In this document: piece by piece, positions 45,348 to 54,991 of the stretch | How positions within the stretch are numbered: the first letter of the stretch is position 1 | Layout: every line of letters begins with the position of its first letter | NCBI GenBank assembly: GCA_963813355.1 | Contig: CAWEYS010000021.1 | Coordinates: forward strand, 1 to 64,000 | DNA from: DATAGF01 sp963813355 | Lineage (GTDB): Bacteria; Actinomycetota; Thermoleophilia; Miltoncostaeales; Miltoncostaeaceae | Length of the DNA: 64,000 bases | Reading direction: 5' to 3' | Translations under genes and position numbers: made by a program | The notes under the pieces: generated by a model | Databases searched by the model: none | Seen by the model: the letters and a program-made list of their open reading frames with translations, nothing else | Told to the model about the DNA's origin: nothing

Positions 45348-45436
45348 CGCCGGCGCGGCGGCGCAACGGCCGTTGCAGGCGGCCGCCGCGATCTTGAGGC
45401 CCGGCGCGGGCGCCACCAGAGTGGGTGGCCCGCCCG

Positions 45437-46567
45437 ATGCCGTCGCATCCCGTCACGCGGGCGCTGTCGTTCGCGGCCGCGCTCGCCCTCGCCTGCCTGC
45501 TGCTCGCCCCCGCGGCCGTCGCGGCGCCGTCGATCGCGGGCACGCGGTCGGAGATCGCCGAGCTCGGCCGCCAGGTCGCCGAGCTCGACGTGCAGGCCGG
45601 CGCCGCCGCGGCGGCGCACAACGTCGCGATCGACCGGCTCGAGACCGCCCGGAGGACCCTGGCCATCACCCGCGGCGAGCTGCGGACGGCGCGGGCCGAC
45701 CTGCGCCGCTCGCGGGCGGTCCTCGCCGACCGCCTCATCGACCTCTACGTGACCGCGCAGCCCACCTTCATCCAGGTGCTGCTCACCAGCGGGAGCATCG
45801 GGGCGGCCTACGAGGTCGGCGAGGTGCTCGACCGGTCGGCGCAGGGCGACGCACGGGTGCTGGAGGCCGTGCGCGACCGGCGCGAGCGCCTGGCGCTGCT
45901 GGAGGCGCGCCAGGTCGAGGCCGAGGCCGCCCGCGAGCGCGAGGAGGCCGCCGCCGGCGACCGGCAGGCCACGCTCGCGGCGCTGCGCGCCCGGCGGGCG
46001 GAGCTGCTGGCCGACGCGCGGGCGGACCTGAAGCGCCTCATCACGGAGGAGCGCGAGCGGCGGGCGCGGCTCGCCGCGCTCGAGGCGGCGCGGCGGGCGT
46101 CGCTCAACTCGCTCCCCTACGCCAGCGTCGCCTCGGTGGTGGGCGCGCTGCCGCGCGGGAGCTACGTCTTCCCGGTCGCCGGCCCGGCCCGCTTCGGCGA
46201 CGACTGGCTCGCGCCGCGCCCCGGCGGCCGCTCGCACGAGGGCATCGACATCTTCGCCGCGGCGGGGACGCCGATCGTCGCGGTCGCCGACGGCTCCCTC
46301 TACAACGTCGGCTACAACGGCCTCGGCGGCTGGCGCCTGTGGCTGCGCGACGGCAACGGCACGACCTACTACTTCGCCCACATGACGAGCTACGCGCCCG
46401 CCGCCCGCGAGGGCGCGAGCGTCGCGCGCGGGACCGTCATCGGCTACGTGGGGAACACGGGCGACGCGCAGGGCGCGTCACCTCACCTGCACTTCGAGAT
46501 CCACCCGGGCGGGGGCGGGCCGGTCCCGCCCTATCCGATCGTCACGGGGTGGCCGCGGGCGGGATGA
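45437..46567 (+). CDS. Secreted M23 peptidase with coiled coil
   Basis: Signal peptide (ALSFAAALALACLLLAPAAV), then a long coiled coil (RSEIAELGRQVAELDVQAGA through LKRLITEERERRARLAALEA) and a C-terminal LytM domain. Zinc ligands are in RSHEGIDIFAAAGTPIVAVA (His-x3-Asp) and SPHLHFEIHPGGG (His-x-His). EnvC/NlpD-like architecture: it may cut peptidoglycan cross-links or activate an amidase. The ATG at 45437 is preferred over the GTG at 45425. It overlaps the convergent pyrophosphorylase gene by 26 bases. Confidence 0.92.
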   Translation: MPSHPVTRALSFAAALALACLLLAPAAVAAPSIAGTRSEIAELGRQVAELDVQAGAAAAAHNVAIDRLETARRTLAITRGELRTARADLRRSRAVLADRLIDLYVTAQPTFIQVLLTSGSIGAAYEVGEVLDRSAQGDARVLEAVRDRRERLALLEARQVEAEAAREREEAAAGDRQATLAALRARRAELLADARADLKRLITEERERRARLAALEAARRASLNSLPYASVASVVGALPRGSYVFPVAGPARFGDDWLAPRPGGRSHEGIDIFAAAGTPIVAVADGSLYNVGYNGLGGWRLWLRDGNGTTYYFAHMTSYAPAAREGASVARGTVIGYVGNTGDAQGASPHLHFEIHPGGGGPVPPYPIVTGWPRAG

Positions 46568-47960
46568 CCGTCGGGCCGGCGAGCTCGGTGCCCGCCGGGA
46601 GGCGCCGCGCGAGCCCCTCGGCGTCGAGCGCGTGGCGGGGGTCGACCTCCAGGTCGACCGGCTCGCCGTCGGCGTCGCGCGGCACGCCGGCCCCGGCGGC
46701 CTCCAGCCAGCGGGCGTAGAGGCGGTTCAGGTCGCGCCGGGCCGTCGCCGGCGAGTCGGCCCCCTCGGCGTTCTTGATCGGCGAGAAGCTGTCGGCGCGG
46801 CGGGCCTCCACCGTCACCGAGCGGCGCGCGCTCGGGAGGGCGTCGAAGAGGAAGGTCTCGAACTTGACCGCGTTGGGCTCGTCCGGGTCGACCGCCCGCC
46901 CGGCGTCGTCCACGTGGGGCACGCGCTTGAGGGCGCGGTGGTAGGGCAGCCGCAGGCCGCCCTCGGTCAGCTCCCGCACGAACGCGACCTCGATGCAGTG
47001 GACCGCGATCGAGCCCGCCCAGTAGGCCAGCTCCCCGTCATCGTCGCGCTCCTGCGCGAGCTCGTCGGGCAGGTCGCTGTACTCGACCACGGCGGTGCGC
47101 CCGTCGACCCGGGCGATGACGCCCATCTTCTCCTCGGGTGCGAGCTTGCGGACGACCATCGAGGACATGTCCGCCTCGGCGCGCACGTGGTGGCCGATCA
47201 CGTCCGGACGGCAGACCGGCAGCAGCGGGTTGTCGACCTGGAAGGTGAAGATCGTCGCGGCCCCCGCGGCCTCCATCTCGTCGAGGGCGCCGGAGGCCCG
47301 GAGCGCCGACAGCAGGCCGCCGTGCCCGTCGGGCGACAGCGCCAGGCGGTCGGGGGCGTCGAGCAGGATGGCGCCGTCCTCGCGGTCGACCGCCGGCAGG
47401 GTCCCCTGGACCACGAAGCGCACCGAGGCAGGGTCGAGCCCGAAGTGGCCGCGCTCGGAGAAGAAGGCTCTCGTCTCTTCGTCGTTCTGCGGCGAGGTGA
47501 GGACGTACCACGGGATCGTCGCCCCATAGCGCTCCCGCAATGCGGCGATCTTGGCGGCGTGGTGGGCGAACAGGGTCGTCCGGGTGATGGGCGCGAACGG
47601 GAAGGCGCCCTTGGGACCGTCGAAGCCGAGCCGGGAGCCCTGGCCGCCGGCCAGGAGGACGGCCGCGACGCGCCCGTTCCTCAGGGCGTCCGCCCCCGTC
47701 GCGGCCGCCTCGCGCGCCCGCTCCCTGTCGGCCTCGCTGCGGGGGATGGGGATCACGTCCTCCGCGGCGAGGGGCTCGATCCGGCCCAGCTCGGGGGGCC
47801 CGCCCCCCTCCACCAGGTCGCCGACGAGGTTGCCGACCAGGTCGAGGTCGAGCGCCTCCACCTGATCGCGCAGGCGCGCCTCCTCCGCCCCGGACAACCG
47901 GGCCAGGGCGGCCGCCAGGCGGTGCTGGCCGACCGCGGCCAGGCGCTCGCCGAGGCTCAC
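46542..47960 (-). CDS. UTP--glucose/GlcNAc-1-phosphate uridylyltransferase family (UDPGP)
   Basis: Intact 472-residue nucleotidyltransferase. The signature AAVLLAGGQGSRLGFDGPKG (Gly-Gly-x-Gly-Thr/Ser-Arg-Leu-Gly) is followed by TTLFAHHAAKIAALRERYGA, WYVLTSPQNDEETRAFFSER, LSPDGHGGLLSALRASGALD and FTFQVDNPLLPVCRPDVIGH. The UAP1-like set EYSDLP and NAVKFETFLFDALPSA suggests UDP-N-acetylhexosamine pyrophosphorylase rather than GalU, which is shorter and lacks the long N-terminal domain. GTG 47960 overlaps the dehydrogenase stop (GTGA). Confidence 0.87.
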   Translation of the reverse strand: MSLGERLAAVGQHRLAAALARLSGAEEARLRDQVEALDLDLVGNLVGDLVEGGGPPELGRIEPLAAEDVIPIPRSEADRERAREAAATGADALRNGRVAAVLLAGGQGSRLGFDGPKGAFPFAPITRTTLFAHHAAKIAALRERYGATIPWYVLTSPQNDEETRAFFSERGHFGLDPASVRFVVQGTLPAVDREDGAILLDAPDRLALSPDGHGGLLSALRASGALDEMEAAGAATIFTFQVDNPLLPVCRPDVIGHHVRAEADMSSMVVRKLAPEEKMGVIARVDGRTAVVEYSDLPDELAQERDDDGELAYWAGSIAVHCIEVAFVRELTEGGLRLPYHRALKRVPHVDDAGRAVDPDEPNAVKFETFLFDALPSARRSVTVEARRADSFSPIKNAEGADSPATARRDLNRLYARWLEAAGAGVPRDADGEPVDLEVDPRHALDAEGLARRLPAGTELAGPTVIPPAATP

Positions 47961-49049
47961 GCCGCCGGCTGCAGGGCCACCTTCACGACCCCCTCGGCGC
48001 GGTCGGCCATCAGGCGGTAGCCCTCGGCGGCCTCGCCGAGCGGCAGGCGGTGGGAGAGCATCGGCGCCGGGTCGATCTCGCCGCGCTCGGCGAGTGCCAG
48101 GAGCTCGGGGAAGTACCGCTTGCCGGGCACGAGGCCGCCGGTCACCGAGATGTTGCGCAGGAACTGGTCGAACCAGTTGACGCTGGGCGTCTTGCCCATG
48201 AAGTGGTCCATGCCCAGGCACGCGATCGTGCCGCCGGGGCGGACGCAGGCGTGGGCGGTGGCCATCGACTCGGGGCCCGAGATCGAGTTGACCACGACGT
48301 GGGCGCCCTCGCCCCCGGTGTGCTCCATGACGGCCTCCGTGATCTCCTCGTCGTCGCGCGAGTCGAACGACGAGGGTCGCCCCGAGGGCCGTCGCCGTCT
48401 CCAGGCGGTCGGCGTGGTGGCCCAGGCACACGATCCGCTCGGCCCCCTTGGCCCGCGCCCCGTGGACGCCGGCCAGCCCCACGGCTCCGTCGCCGATCAC
48501 GACCACGGACTGTCCCGGCGCCGCGCCGGCCGAGGTCAGGCCGTGCCAGCCGGTTGACATGACGTCGACGATCGGGAGCAGCGTGGCCTCGCGCCCCGGC
48601 TCGGCGAGCGCCTCGGGCGTGGGGTGCAGCGTGCTCTCGGCGAGCGGGACGCGCACCAGCTCGGACTGGCCGCCCTGCACGGCGCCGCCGTGCTGCCAGA
48701 CGCGCGGCGCCCACCCGAAGAGCGACCAGCTGACGCAGGAGGAGGCCAGGCCCTCGCGGCACCAGGTGCAGACCCCGCAGGCGACCATGCACGAGGACAG
48801 GACCCTGTCGCCGGCGGCCAGGCCCCGCACCTCCGGGCCCACCTCCTCGATCGTCCCGATGAACTCGTGCCCCAGGCGCGACCCGGGCGGGAACCCGAAG
48901 GCCTCGCCCGCGTTGAAGACGTGCAGGTCAGAGCCGCAGATGCCCGCCATCGTGACCCGCACGATCGCGTCGGTCGGCTGCTCGATCGCCGGGTCGGGCA
49001 CGTCCTCGACGCGGACGTCGCGCGTGCCCTGGAACGTCAGCCCCCTCAT
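47957..49049 (-). CDS. Zinc-dependent alcohol dehydrogenase, frameshifted
   Basis: MDR-family dehydrogenase: MRGLTFQGTRDVRVEDVPDP, VTMAGICGSDLHVFN with catalytic zinc Cys, SRLGHEFIGTIEEVGPEVRG, structural zinc Cys in SCMVACGVCTWCREGLASSC, cofactor motif VVVIGDGAVGLAGVHGARAK. A shift near 48,365 precedes GAHVVVNSISGPESMATAHA, VRPGGTIACLGMDHFMGKTP and GYRLMADRAEGVVKVALQPA. About 363 residues; NAD(P)-linked, substrate unknown. GGGGGAGG precedes the ATG. Divergent from the OsmC gene. Confidence 0.9.
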
Positions 49050-49125
49050 GCCTCCCCCTCGCTCGGCCGGGCGCCAGGATAGCGGCGGCCGGCCGGCGCG
49101 GGCCCTGGCGGCTAGGATCCGCGGC

Positions 49126-49623
49126 ATGGCCGAGGCCCCGCACGCCGCCCTCGCCGACCGCTTCCGGGCCGACCCGGGCAGGGCGCAGGTCGCCATCCGC
49201 GTGACGACCGAGCTCGAGGAGGGGCTGGCCTGCGAGGCGACCGTGCGCGGCCACACCGTCGCGTGCGACGAGCCGCGCTCCGTCGGCGGGTCGGACACGG
49301 CCCAGAGCCCGGTGGAGCTGTTCCTGACCAGCTTCGCCACCTGCCAGGCCATCACGTACCGGATCTGGGCGGCCGAGCTCGGCATCGCGCTCGACCGGGT
49401 CGAGGTGGAGGTGGTCGGCGACATCGACCTGCGCGGCTTCCTCGGCGTCGACGGCGTCGAGAGGGCCGGCTACGACGGCGTGGTGGTGCGAGTCGCCCTG
49501 CGGGGTCCGGAGGGCGCCGAGCGGTACCAGGAGCTGGCGGAGGCGGTCGACCGCCACTGCCCGGTCCTCGACGTCCTGGTCCGGCCGATCCCGGTGGCGC
49601 GGGAGCTGGTCGAGGAGCTCTAG
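49126..49623 (+). CDS. OsmC family protein
   Basis: 165-residue OsmC/Ohr fold: SVGGSDTAQSPVELFLTSFA, TCQAITYRIWAAELGIALDR, VEVVGDIDLRGFLGVDGVER, AVDRHCPVLDVLVRPIPV. The two Cys of the family (in FATCQA and RHCPV) are present, so it may be a thiol peroxidase for organic hydroperoxides. TAGGAT stands 7 bases before the ATG. The stop shares CTAG with the convergent hemQ stop. Confidence 0.9.
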   Translation: MAEAPHAALADRFRADPGRAQVAIRVTTELEEGLACEATVRGHTVACDEPRSVGGSDTAQSPVELFLTSFATCQAITYRIWAAELGIALDRVEVEVVGDIDLRGFLGVDGVERAGYDGVVVRVALRGPEGAERYQELAEAVDRHCPVLDVLVRPIPVARELVEEL

Positions 49624-50441
49624 GAGTCCGAGATCACGCCGGCGCGCGCGAAGGCGGCGCGCGGCTCCATGACCAGGCCCACGAAGAACGGCCCGAAGTC
49701 GGCGTAGCGCGAGCTGACCTCGTCGAAGCGCATCTCGTAGACGATCTCCTTGATCGCCGCGGGGTCGTCGGCCAGCAGGGTCACGCCCCACTCCCAGTCG
49801 TCGAGGCCGGTCGCGCCGGTGATGAGCTGCAGGATCCGGCCGGCGTACCGGCGGCCCACCCGCGCGTGGCCGCCCATGAGGCGCTTGCGCTCCTCGAAGC
49901 CGAGCTCGTACCAGTTGGCGCCCTCGTCGCGGCGCTTGGACATGGGGTAGAACGCGATCATCGCGCGCGCGGGTAGGCGCGGGTGCAGGCGGGCCTCCCG
50001 GTAGGCCTCCATCCGGCTCCGCCACTCGGCCAACCGCCCCTCGAGGTCGGCGACGCCCTCGGCCTCCAGCCGGGCCCGCTCCTCCTCCTCCGTGGCGGTG
50101 TACTCGCTCAGCTCCGTGAGCGAGACGAAGGAGTAGACCGGCTCGAAGGGCCCGCCGAGGACGCGCTTGACCACGCCGTCGAGGGCGTCGAGGTCCGGGC
50201 CGATCGCCATCAGGCCGACGTCGGCGCGACCGCCGAGCACGGAGAAGGCGACGACCTGCTGCGGGTCGACGGCGGCGAACGCGTCGATGGCCTGCAGCGC
50301 CTCCTCGGCCCCGGTCGCCCCGGGGGCCGCGCGGAGCATCAGGTGCACCACGCCCCAGCCGGCCGACGGCCGGACGGGCCCCCCGCCCCCTGCCGGGCTA
50401 GCGGCGGGCGAAGCGGTAGAGCGAGCCGTTGGCGATGACAT
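49620..50441 (-). CDS. hemQ: Coproheme decarboxylase HemQ (chlorite dismutase family)
   Basis: Last step of the coproporphyrin-dependent haem pathway of monoderm bacteria. 273 residues: GWGVVHLMLRAAPGATGAEE, VDPQQVVAFSVLGGRADVGL, PFEPVYSFVSLTELSEYTAT, MIAFYPMSKRRDEGANWYEL, the haem-ligand segment RLMGGHARVGRRYAGRILQL (His), and WEWGVTLLADDPAAIKEIVY, MRFDEVSSRYADFGPFFVGL. An unusual Ser/Ala/Gly/Pro-rich start of about 25 residues overlaps the end of the upstream sugar dehydrogenase gene by 44 bases. Confidence 0.93.
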   Translation of the reverse strand: MSSPTARSTASPAASPAGGGGPVRPSAGWGVVHLMLRAAPGATGAEEALQAIDAFAAVDPQQVVAFSVLGGRADVGLMAIGPDLDALDGVVKRVLGGPFEPVYSFVSLTELSEYTATEEEERARLEAEGVADLEGRLAEWRSRMEAYREARLHPRLPARAMIAFYPMSKRRDEGANWYELGFEERKRLMGGHARVGRRYAGRILQLITGATGLDDWEWGVTLLADDPAAIKEIVYEMRFDEVSSRYADFGPFFVGLVMEPRAAFARAGVISDS

Positions 50442-51591
50442 AGAGCTCGCCCGCGAACCCCTCGCCGAACGAGGTCACGTTCGAGAGCCCGACGCCCAGG
50501 CGGCCGGTGTCGTCGCGCACGCCGCCCGGGCTCGGCCCGGCCCGCATCGTCCAGAGCTTGCCGCTGCAGTAAGTCGGCGTAGACGTAGCGGCCGCGCAGC
50601 GCCGGCACCTTCGTGCCCCGATAGACGTAGCCGCCCGTGACCGAGCAGCCGTCGGAGTGCGAGTACTGCGCGACCGGCGGCACGGGCGTCCGGCCGCGGA
50701 CCGGCCCGCCGCCCGAGAAGGACGACCGGCCCTCGAAGGCGTTCCAGCCGAAGTTCACGCCGGCGCCCGTTCCCCGGGCGCGGTAGTCGATCTCCTCGAT
50801 CGAGCCCTGGCCGACGTCGCCGATCCAGAGGTCGCCGCGCTGCCGGTCGAACGAGAACCGCCACGGGTTGCGCAGGCCGTACGGCGTAGATCTCGGGCCG
50901 CCCGCCGCCGGAGCGGTAGGGGTTGCCGGCCGGGATGCCGTAGGCCCGGCCGCCGCCGCGCGAGTTCACGTCGATGCGCAGGAGCTTGCCGAGCAGGGTG
51001 TCGGTGCGCTGGCCGTTGCCCTGGGGATCGCCGCCGCTGCCGCCGTCGCCCGTGCCGACGTAGAGGTATCCGTCGGGGCCGAACGCCAGGTGGCCGCCGT
51101 TGTGGTTCGAGTAGGGGTCGTCCATCGTGATCAGGCCGCGGCCGCTCCCCGGGTCGGCGCGGCTCGCGCTCGCGCGCCGGTACTCGACGAGCCGTTGGTC
51201 GCCGTTGCGGGCCGTGTAGTAGACGAAGAAACGCCCGTTGCGCGCGTAGGCGGGGTGGAACGCGAGCCCGAGCAGGCCCTGCTCCCCGCCCGCGGTGACG
51301 ATGCCCGAGAGGTCGAGGAAGGTGCCCGCGCACCCGGCCGCCCTCGAGGATGCGGATGCGCCCGCCCTGCTGCACGACGTAGAGGCGCCCCGGCTGGCCG
51401 GGCGCGGCGGTCACGAAGAGGGCGTCGCCGAGGTTGCCGGAGACCTTCGCCAGGCGGAACCCGCCGGCCTGCGCCTCCTCGCGCGGGGCGGTCCCGCCCT
51501 CGCTCGCGGCGCCGTCGCCCGAGCCGCACCCGGCGACGGCGATCGCCGCGGCCACGAGGGCGATCGCGGCGATGATGCGGCCGGCGTTCAC
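50398..51591 (-). CDS. PQQ-dependent sugar dehydrogenase-like lipoprotein, frameshifted
   Basis: Glucose/sorbosone dehydrogenase-type propeller (YliI/Asd family). Signal and lipobox are IIAAIALVAAAIAVAGC. Then NLGDALFVTAAPGQPGRLYV, a shift near 51,335, GEQGLLGLAFHPAYARNGRF, MDDPYSNHNGGHLAFGPDGY, LYVGTGDGGSGGDPQGNGQR and LLGKLLRIDVNSRGGG. A further shift near 50,885 leads to NPWRFSFDRQRGDLWIGDVG, VNFGWNAFEGRSSFSGGGPV and VTGGYVYRGTKVPALRGRYV. A third shift near 50,570 leads to the end GELYVIANGSLYRFARR. Three shifts split the gene; motif order is complete. Confidence 0.85.
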
Positions 51592-51661
51592 GACGCCGAA
51601 GGCTAGCGCAGACCCCGCTTCAGGAGCGGCGACCGGGGTATGTCCGGCAGCGCCCGGGCGC

Positions 51662-51913
51662 TCAGGCGGCGGTGACCGGCTCGATCGCCGGCTGAACCGC
51701 GCGGCTGACCGTCACCGGCAGGAGTCGCACGAACGCGTTCAGCTCCGCCGCAGGGGCCCCGTCGGCGATGCCGCGCACGAGCCGCTCGAGGACGGCCTCC
51801 TCGCGCGGTCCGAGCTCACCGGCGACGGGCGTGAGGGCGTCGGTCAGCCGCTGTGCGACGTCCGCATCGAGCAGCTTGAAGGACTCCAGGAGCTGGGCGG
51901 GGATCTCTGGCAT
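51662..51913 (-). CDS. Small helical protein, 83 aa
   Basis: MPEIPAQLLESFKLLDADVA, then QRLTDALTPVAGELGPREEA and a C-terminal helix with NAFVRLLPVTVSRAVQP. No Cys and no membrane segment. ATG 51913 is chosen because GATAAT ends 7 bases upstream, a near-consensus -10; other ATGs lie at 51922 and 51943. Function unknown. Confidence 0.55.
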   Translation of the reverse strand: MPEIPAQLLESFKLLDADVAQRLTDALTPVAGELGPREEAVLERLVRGIADGAPAAELNAFVRLLPVTVSRAVQPAIEPVTAA

Positions 51914-52025
51914 GACCGGCATTATCGCACAGACCGCGGACACCGTGCCGTTTCAGACGGGCCTCCGGGCGGCAGGGGAACGCCGCCCCGCCGCCAAGGA
52001 CCAGCCACCTGGACGGGAGGCTTCG

Positions 52026-52354
52026 ATGGGCTGGTGGACGGCGGGTCTGGCGCTCTCGGCGCTGCTGGCGTGGGCCGCGTGGGACGTCGGGCCGGCCGGG
52101 CCGCGCGACCGGGCCCGCCCTCATGACGATGCGGGCCGTCGGGGGGCTCGGCCTGATGGCCCTCGCCGCCCTCGCGCTCCAGGCGGACGCGCCCCTCGGC
52201 GCGCTCGTGGCGGCCGCCGGCGCCGCGGGGCTGCTGATCGGCCTGCTGGGCCGCATCCGCCAGCCCGCCGAGGCGCGCCGGGCGCCCGACCTGCGGGTGC
52301 TCGCTCAGCTCGCGCGGCGGCGAGTCCGGCGACGAGGGGCGGCGCGCCGCCTAG
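52026..52354 (+). CDS. Small membrane protein, frameshifted
   Basis: MGWWTAGLALSALLAWAAWD opens a first helix. After a shift near 52,118, MRAVGGLGLMALAALALQAD and LVAAAGAAGLLIGLLGRIRQ give two more; a second shift near 52,312 reaches the TAG at 52352-52354. About 105 residues, three helices, Arg-rich tail. It depends on two assumed shifts, so coordinates are tentative. The stop would share CTAG with the convergent gene. Confidence 0.45.
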
Positions 52355-54063
52355 GTGGCGTCGGGCCGGGGGCGCATCACCCAGCGCTCGATCCGGTCGA
52401 GCACCGGCTGGTGGCGCAGCGAGGGCAGCGTCCACCCGATGCGGGCGCTGGTCGCCAGGGCCCCGCGCAGGGCCGCGATGGTCTCGTCGAGACCGGCCTC
52501 CGCGCTCGGCAGCCCCACCTCCTCCATCGGCGCGAAGATCTCGCGGCGCAGCCGCGCCGCCGCCATGTCGGGGAGGAAGAAGGCGTCCTTGACGCCGCCC
52601 TCCAGCTCGTCGTGGTCGATGAGCGCGACCAGCGGCGCGACCCGGCCGCGCTCCTTGGCAACCGCGACGACGATCTGCTGCTGGTCGGGGGCGTCGGCCG
52701 GGGACGTGGCCCACGCGGCGGCCGGGCGCGCCTCGACCAGCCCGCGCACCGCCGGCCGGCGCGCGCGGCCGGCCGGGGCGGGCGGCACGGCGTGGGGCGG
52801 CAGGACGGCGGCGAGGGCGATGCGCGCCTCGCGGCCCGCGTCGCCCGCCTCCCCGAGGGCCGACAGGAGGGCCGGGAGGTCGTTGGGGGCGACGGCCCCG
52901 AGCACCTCCTCCACCATCGCCTCCACGAGGTACGAGCGCGCCGGGCCCACGATCGCCCGGGCGATCCGCTCGGCGCCGTCCTCGTCGGCCTCGAGCTCGG
53001 CGAGGCCGGCCCGCAGCCGCAGGAAGGCCGCCTGGGCGTCGAGGTCGCCGCCGATGTCCGCCAGGCACTCGGCGACCTCGGACTCCGCCTCGCACCGCGC
53101 CAGGCCGGCCTCGACCCAGCGGCGGGCGCTGACCTCGTCGCCGGAGCGGTTCGCGATGACCGCGGCCTCGTACCAGTCCTCGGGGTCCCCCTCCGCGAAG
53201 GCGGACGTCAGCCCGTCGAGGGCGGCGCCCGACCGCCCGGCGCGCGCGAGCATGCGCGCGAGCCGGCGGCGCGCGGGCCCGACGCGGTCGGGCAGGTGCC
53301 GCCGGAGGACGGCCAGCAGCTGCTCCTGGACGGCGGCGGCCTCGGCCGTGCGCTCCTCGGCGAGGAGCTCGGCCGCGTCGGCCTCCAGCGCGGCGACCTC
53401 CTCCTCGGTGAGGCTGTCCCAGGCCGTGCCGCGGAGCCCGACCCAGCCCAGGTGCACCTCGTAGCCCGCCTCGGACAGCACCTGCGAGAGCGGCCGCCCG
53501 GCGGCGCGCAGCGCCCCCGCGTCGACCGCCGCCACCGACGCGGCGATCGTCGCCAGGTGGGTGACCGGCGGCGCGACCCAGGGGCGCTCGGGCGTCCAGC
53601 GCGACAGGCGCTCGGAGATCGCCGACAGGAGCGCCTCCTCGTCGGCGGCCCGCGGCGACAGGCCTCCGAGGCGGCGCACCGACACGCGCCGCCGGCCGGC
53701 GTCCTCGAGGCGCACCGCGATCGCCTCGCCCGCGGCGATCCCCGCCGGGAGGGCGATGGCCGGCCCGATCCCGAGCATCGCCAGGGGCGCGAGGTCGGGC
53801 TCCACCTCGACGGCGCCCGCCGCGGCGGCCTCGACGGTCACCACCGTCGCCAGGTCGAGGCCGGACAGGGCGCCGGCGGCGCTGGCGAGGCGGCCGTCGG
53901 CGATCTGGATGATCCGCGGGTCGTCGCGCGTCGCCCGGCGCACGGCCGAGGCCGGGTCGCGGGCGCGCGTGACGCCGCCGCGCGCGAGCGCGGCGCCGAG
54001 CTCGTCGGGCGCGGCGGGCCCGTCGGCGAGGAGGATGAGGACGGCGTCGGCGATGCGCCCCAT
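52351..54063 (-). CDS. Unknown 570-residue protein with winged-helix-like N-terminus
   Basis: Long intact ORF. The first 60 residues (ADAVLILLADGPAAPDELGA, GVTRARDPASAVRRATRDDP, IIQIADGRLAS) look like a winged helix similar to HTH domains that read repeat-type DNA or act in protein contacts. A beta-rich part follows (VTVEAAAAGAVEVEPDLAPL). From about residue 220 helical repeats appear (EEEVAALEADAAELLAEERT, RLARMLARAGRSGAALDGLT, RWVEAGLARCEAESEVAECL), TPR-like. The C-terminus has IDHDELEGGVKDAFFLPDMA. No catalytic motif. One of the few long unbroken genes without a family name. Confidence 0.75.
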   Translation of the reverse strand: MGRIADAVLILLADGPAAPDELGAALARGGVTRARDPASAVRRATRDDPRIIQIADGRLASAAGALSGLDLATVVTVEAAAAGAVEVEPDLAPLAMLGIGPAIALPAGIAAGEAIAVRLEDAGRRRVSVRRLGGLSPRAADEEALLSAISERLSRWTPERPWVAPPVTHLATIAASVAAVDAGALRAAGRPLSQVLSEAGYEVHLGWVGLRGTAWDSLTEEEVAALEADAAELLAEERTAEAAAVQEQLLAVLRRHLPDRVGPARRRLARMLARAGRSGAALDGLTSAFAEGDPEDWYEAAVIANRSGDEVSARRWVEAGLARCEAESEVAECLADIGGDLDAQAAFLRLRAGLAELEADEDGAERIARAIVGPARSYLVEAMVEEVLGAVAPNDLPALLSALGEAGDAGREARIALAAVLPPHAVPPAPAGRARRPAVRGLVEARPAAAWATSPADAPDQQQIVVAVAKERGRVAPLVALIDHDELEGGVKDAFFLPDMAAARLRREIFAPMEEVGLPSAEAGLDETIAALRGALATSARIGWTLPSLRHQPVLDRIERWVMRPRPDAT

Positions 54064-54128
54064 GGCCCGGCGGACGATAGCGACGGGCCCGGTCGCGGCC
54101 GGGCGGTACCGCCTGGCATCATCGGCGC

Positions 54129-54824
54129 GTGGGCACGATGACGATCGCGTGGGCCCAGAGCGCGGCGATCCTCGACCAGCTCTCGGACTTCGCCGAGGAG
54201 GCCGCCGCCTACGGTTACTGGGCCGTGCTCCTGGTGGTCGCGGGCGACGGGGTGTTCCCGATCCTCCCCGGCGAGACCGCGATCGTCGCGGCGGCCGTGC
54301 TCGCCGCGGACGGCTCGCTCAGCCTCCCGCTCGTCATCCTGGCCGGGGCGGCGGGCGCGGTCATCGGGGACTCGGCCGCGTACTGGATCGGCCGCGCCGG
54401 GGGCGGGCCCATCAAGCGCTTCGTGACCCGTTTCGCGGGCCCCGAGCGGCTCGAGGCCGCCGAGCGGATGGTGCGCCGCCAGGGGGCCGCGCTGGTCTTC
54501 GTGGGCCGCTTCCTGCCCGGCATCCGCATCGCGATCAACCTCTCCTGCGGCGCCGGCGGGATGGCCTACCCCCGCTTCCTGTTCTTCGACCTCCTGGGGG
54601 GCATCGTCTGGGCCAGCCAGGCCGCGCTGCTCGGGTACTTCGCCGGGAAGGCCTTCGCCGACCAGCTCTGGGTCGCCTTCGTGGTCGCCTTCGCCGTGAC
54701 CCTGCTCGTCGGCGGGTTCGTGGCCGTGAAGGAGCGCCAGCGAGTGCGGCGCGAGCGCGCCGAGGCCGAGGAGGAGCGGCGGCGGCGCAGAAACGCCGAA
54801 CCGACGATCACCCCCGGCGGGTGA
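54129..54824 (+). CDS. DedA family membrane protein
   Basis: 231 residues, VTT/DedA fold: YGYWAVLLVVAGDGVFPILP, GETAIVAAAVLAADGSLSLP, GAAGAVIGDSAAYWIGRAGG, FVGRFLPGIRIAINLSCGAG (the family signature F-x-G-R-x-x-P-x-x-R), LLGGIVWASQAALLGYFAGK. The C-terminal helix is very basic and acidic (RVRRERAEAEEERRRRRNAE). DedA proteins are proposed lipid scramblases such as undecaprenyl-phosphate flippases. The GTG start was taken from the ORF limit. Confidence 0.92.
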   Translation: MGTMTIAWAQSAAILDQLSDFAEEAAAYGYWAVLLVVAGDGVFPILPGETAIVAAAVLAADGSLSLPLVILAGAAGAVIGDSAAYWIGRAGGGPIKRFVTRFAGPERLEAAERMVRRQGAALVFVGRFLPGIRIAINLSCGAGGMAYPRFLFFDLLGGIVWASQAALLGYFAGKAFADQLWVAFVVAFAVTLLVGGFVAVKERQRVRRERAEAEEERRRRRNAEPTITPGG

Positions 54825-54913
54825 TCGTATAGCGCCCGATCCTGTGAGAATTCATTGAGGATCCGGAGCTCGCCGGCAGGTTTTGCGAGCTTCACTCGGG
54901 TTGCGAACGAGGC

Positions 54914-54943
54914 GTGCAGTTGCATTGTGCGAGACGACTGCAC
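54914..54943. promoter_or_regulatory. Inverted repeat upstream of the tandem MerR-type genes
   Basis: GTGCAGT (54914-54920) and ACTGCAC (54937-54943) are perfect inverted copies 16 bases apart, within the comparatively AT-rich intergenic region 54825-54991. They lie 48-78 bases before the first regulator gene. A MerR/BldC-type autoregulatory site is plausible but untested. Confidence 0.45.
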
Positions 54944-54991
54944 AGAATCGCGATATCCCCACCGTCCTCGACAACGTCGAAAGCGCCTGAG

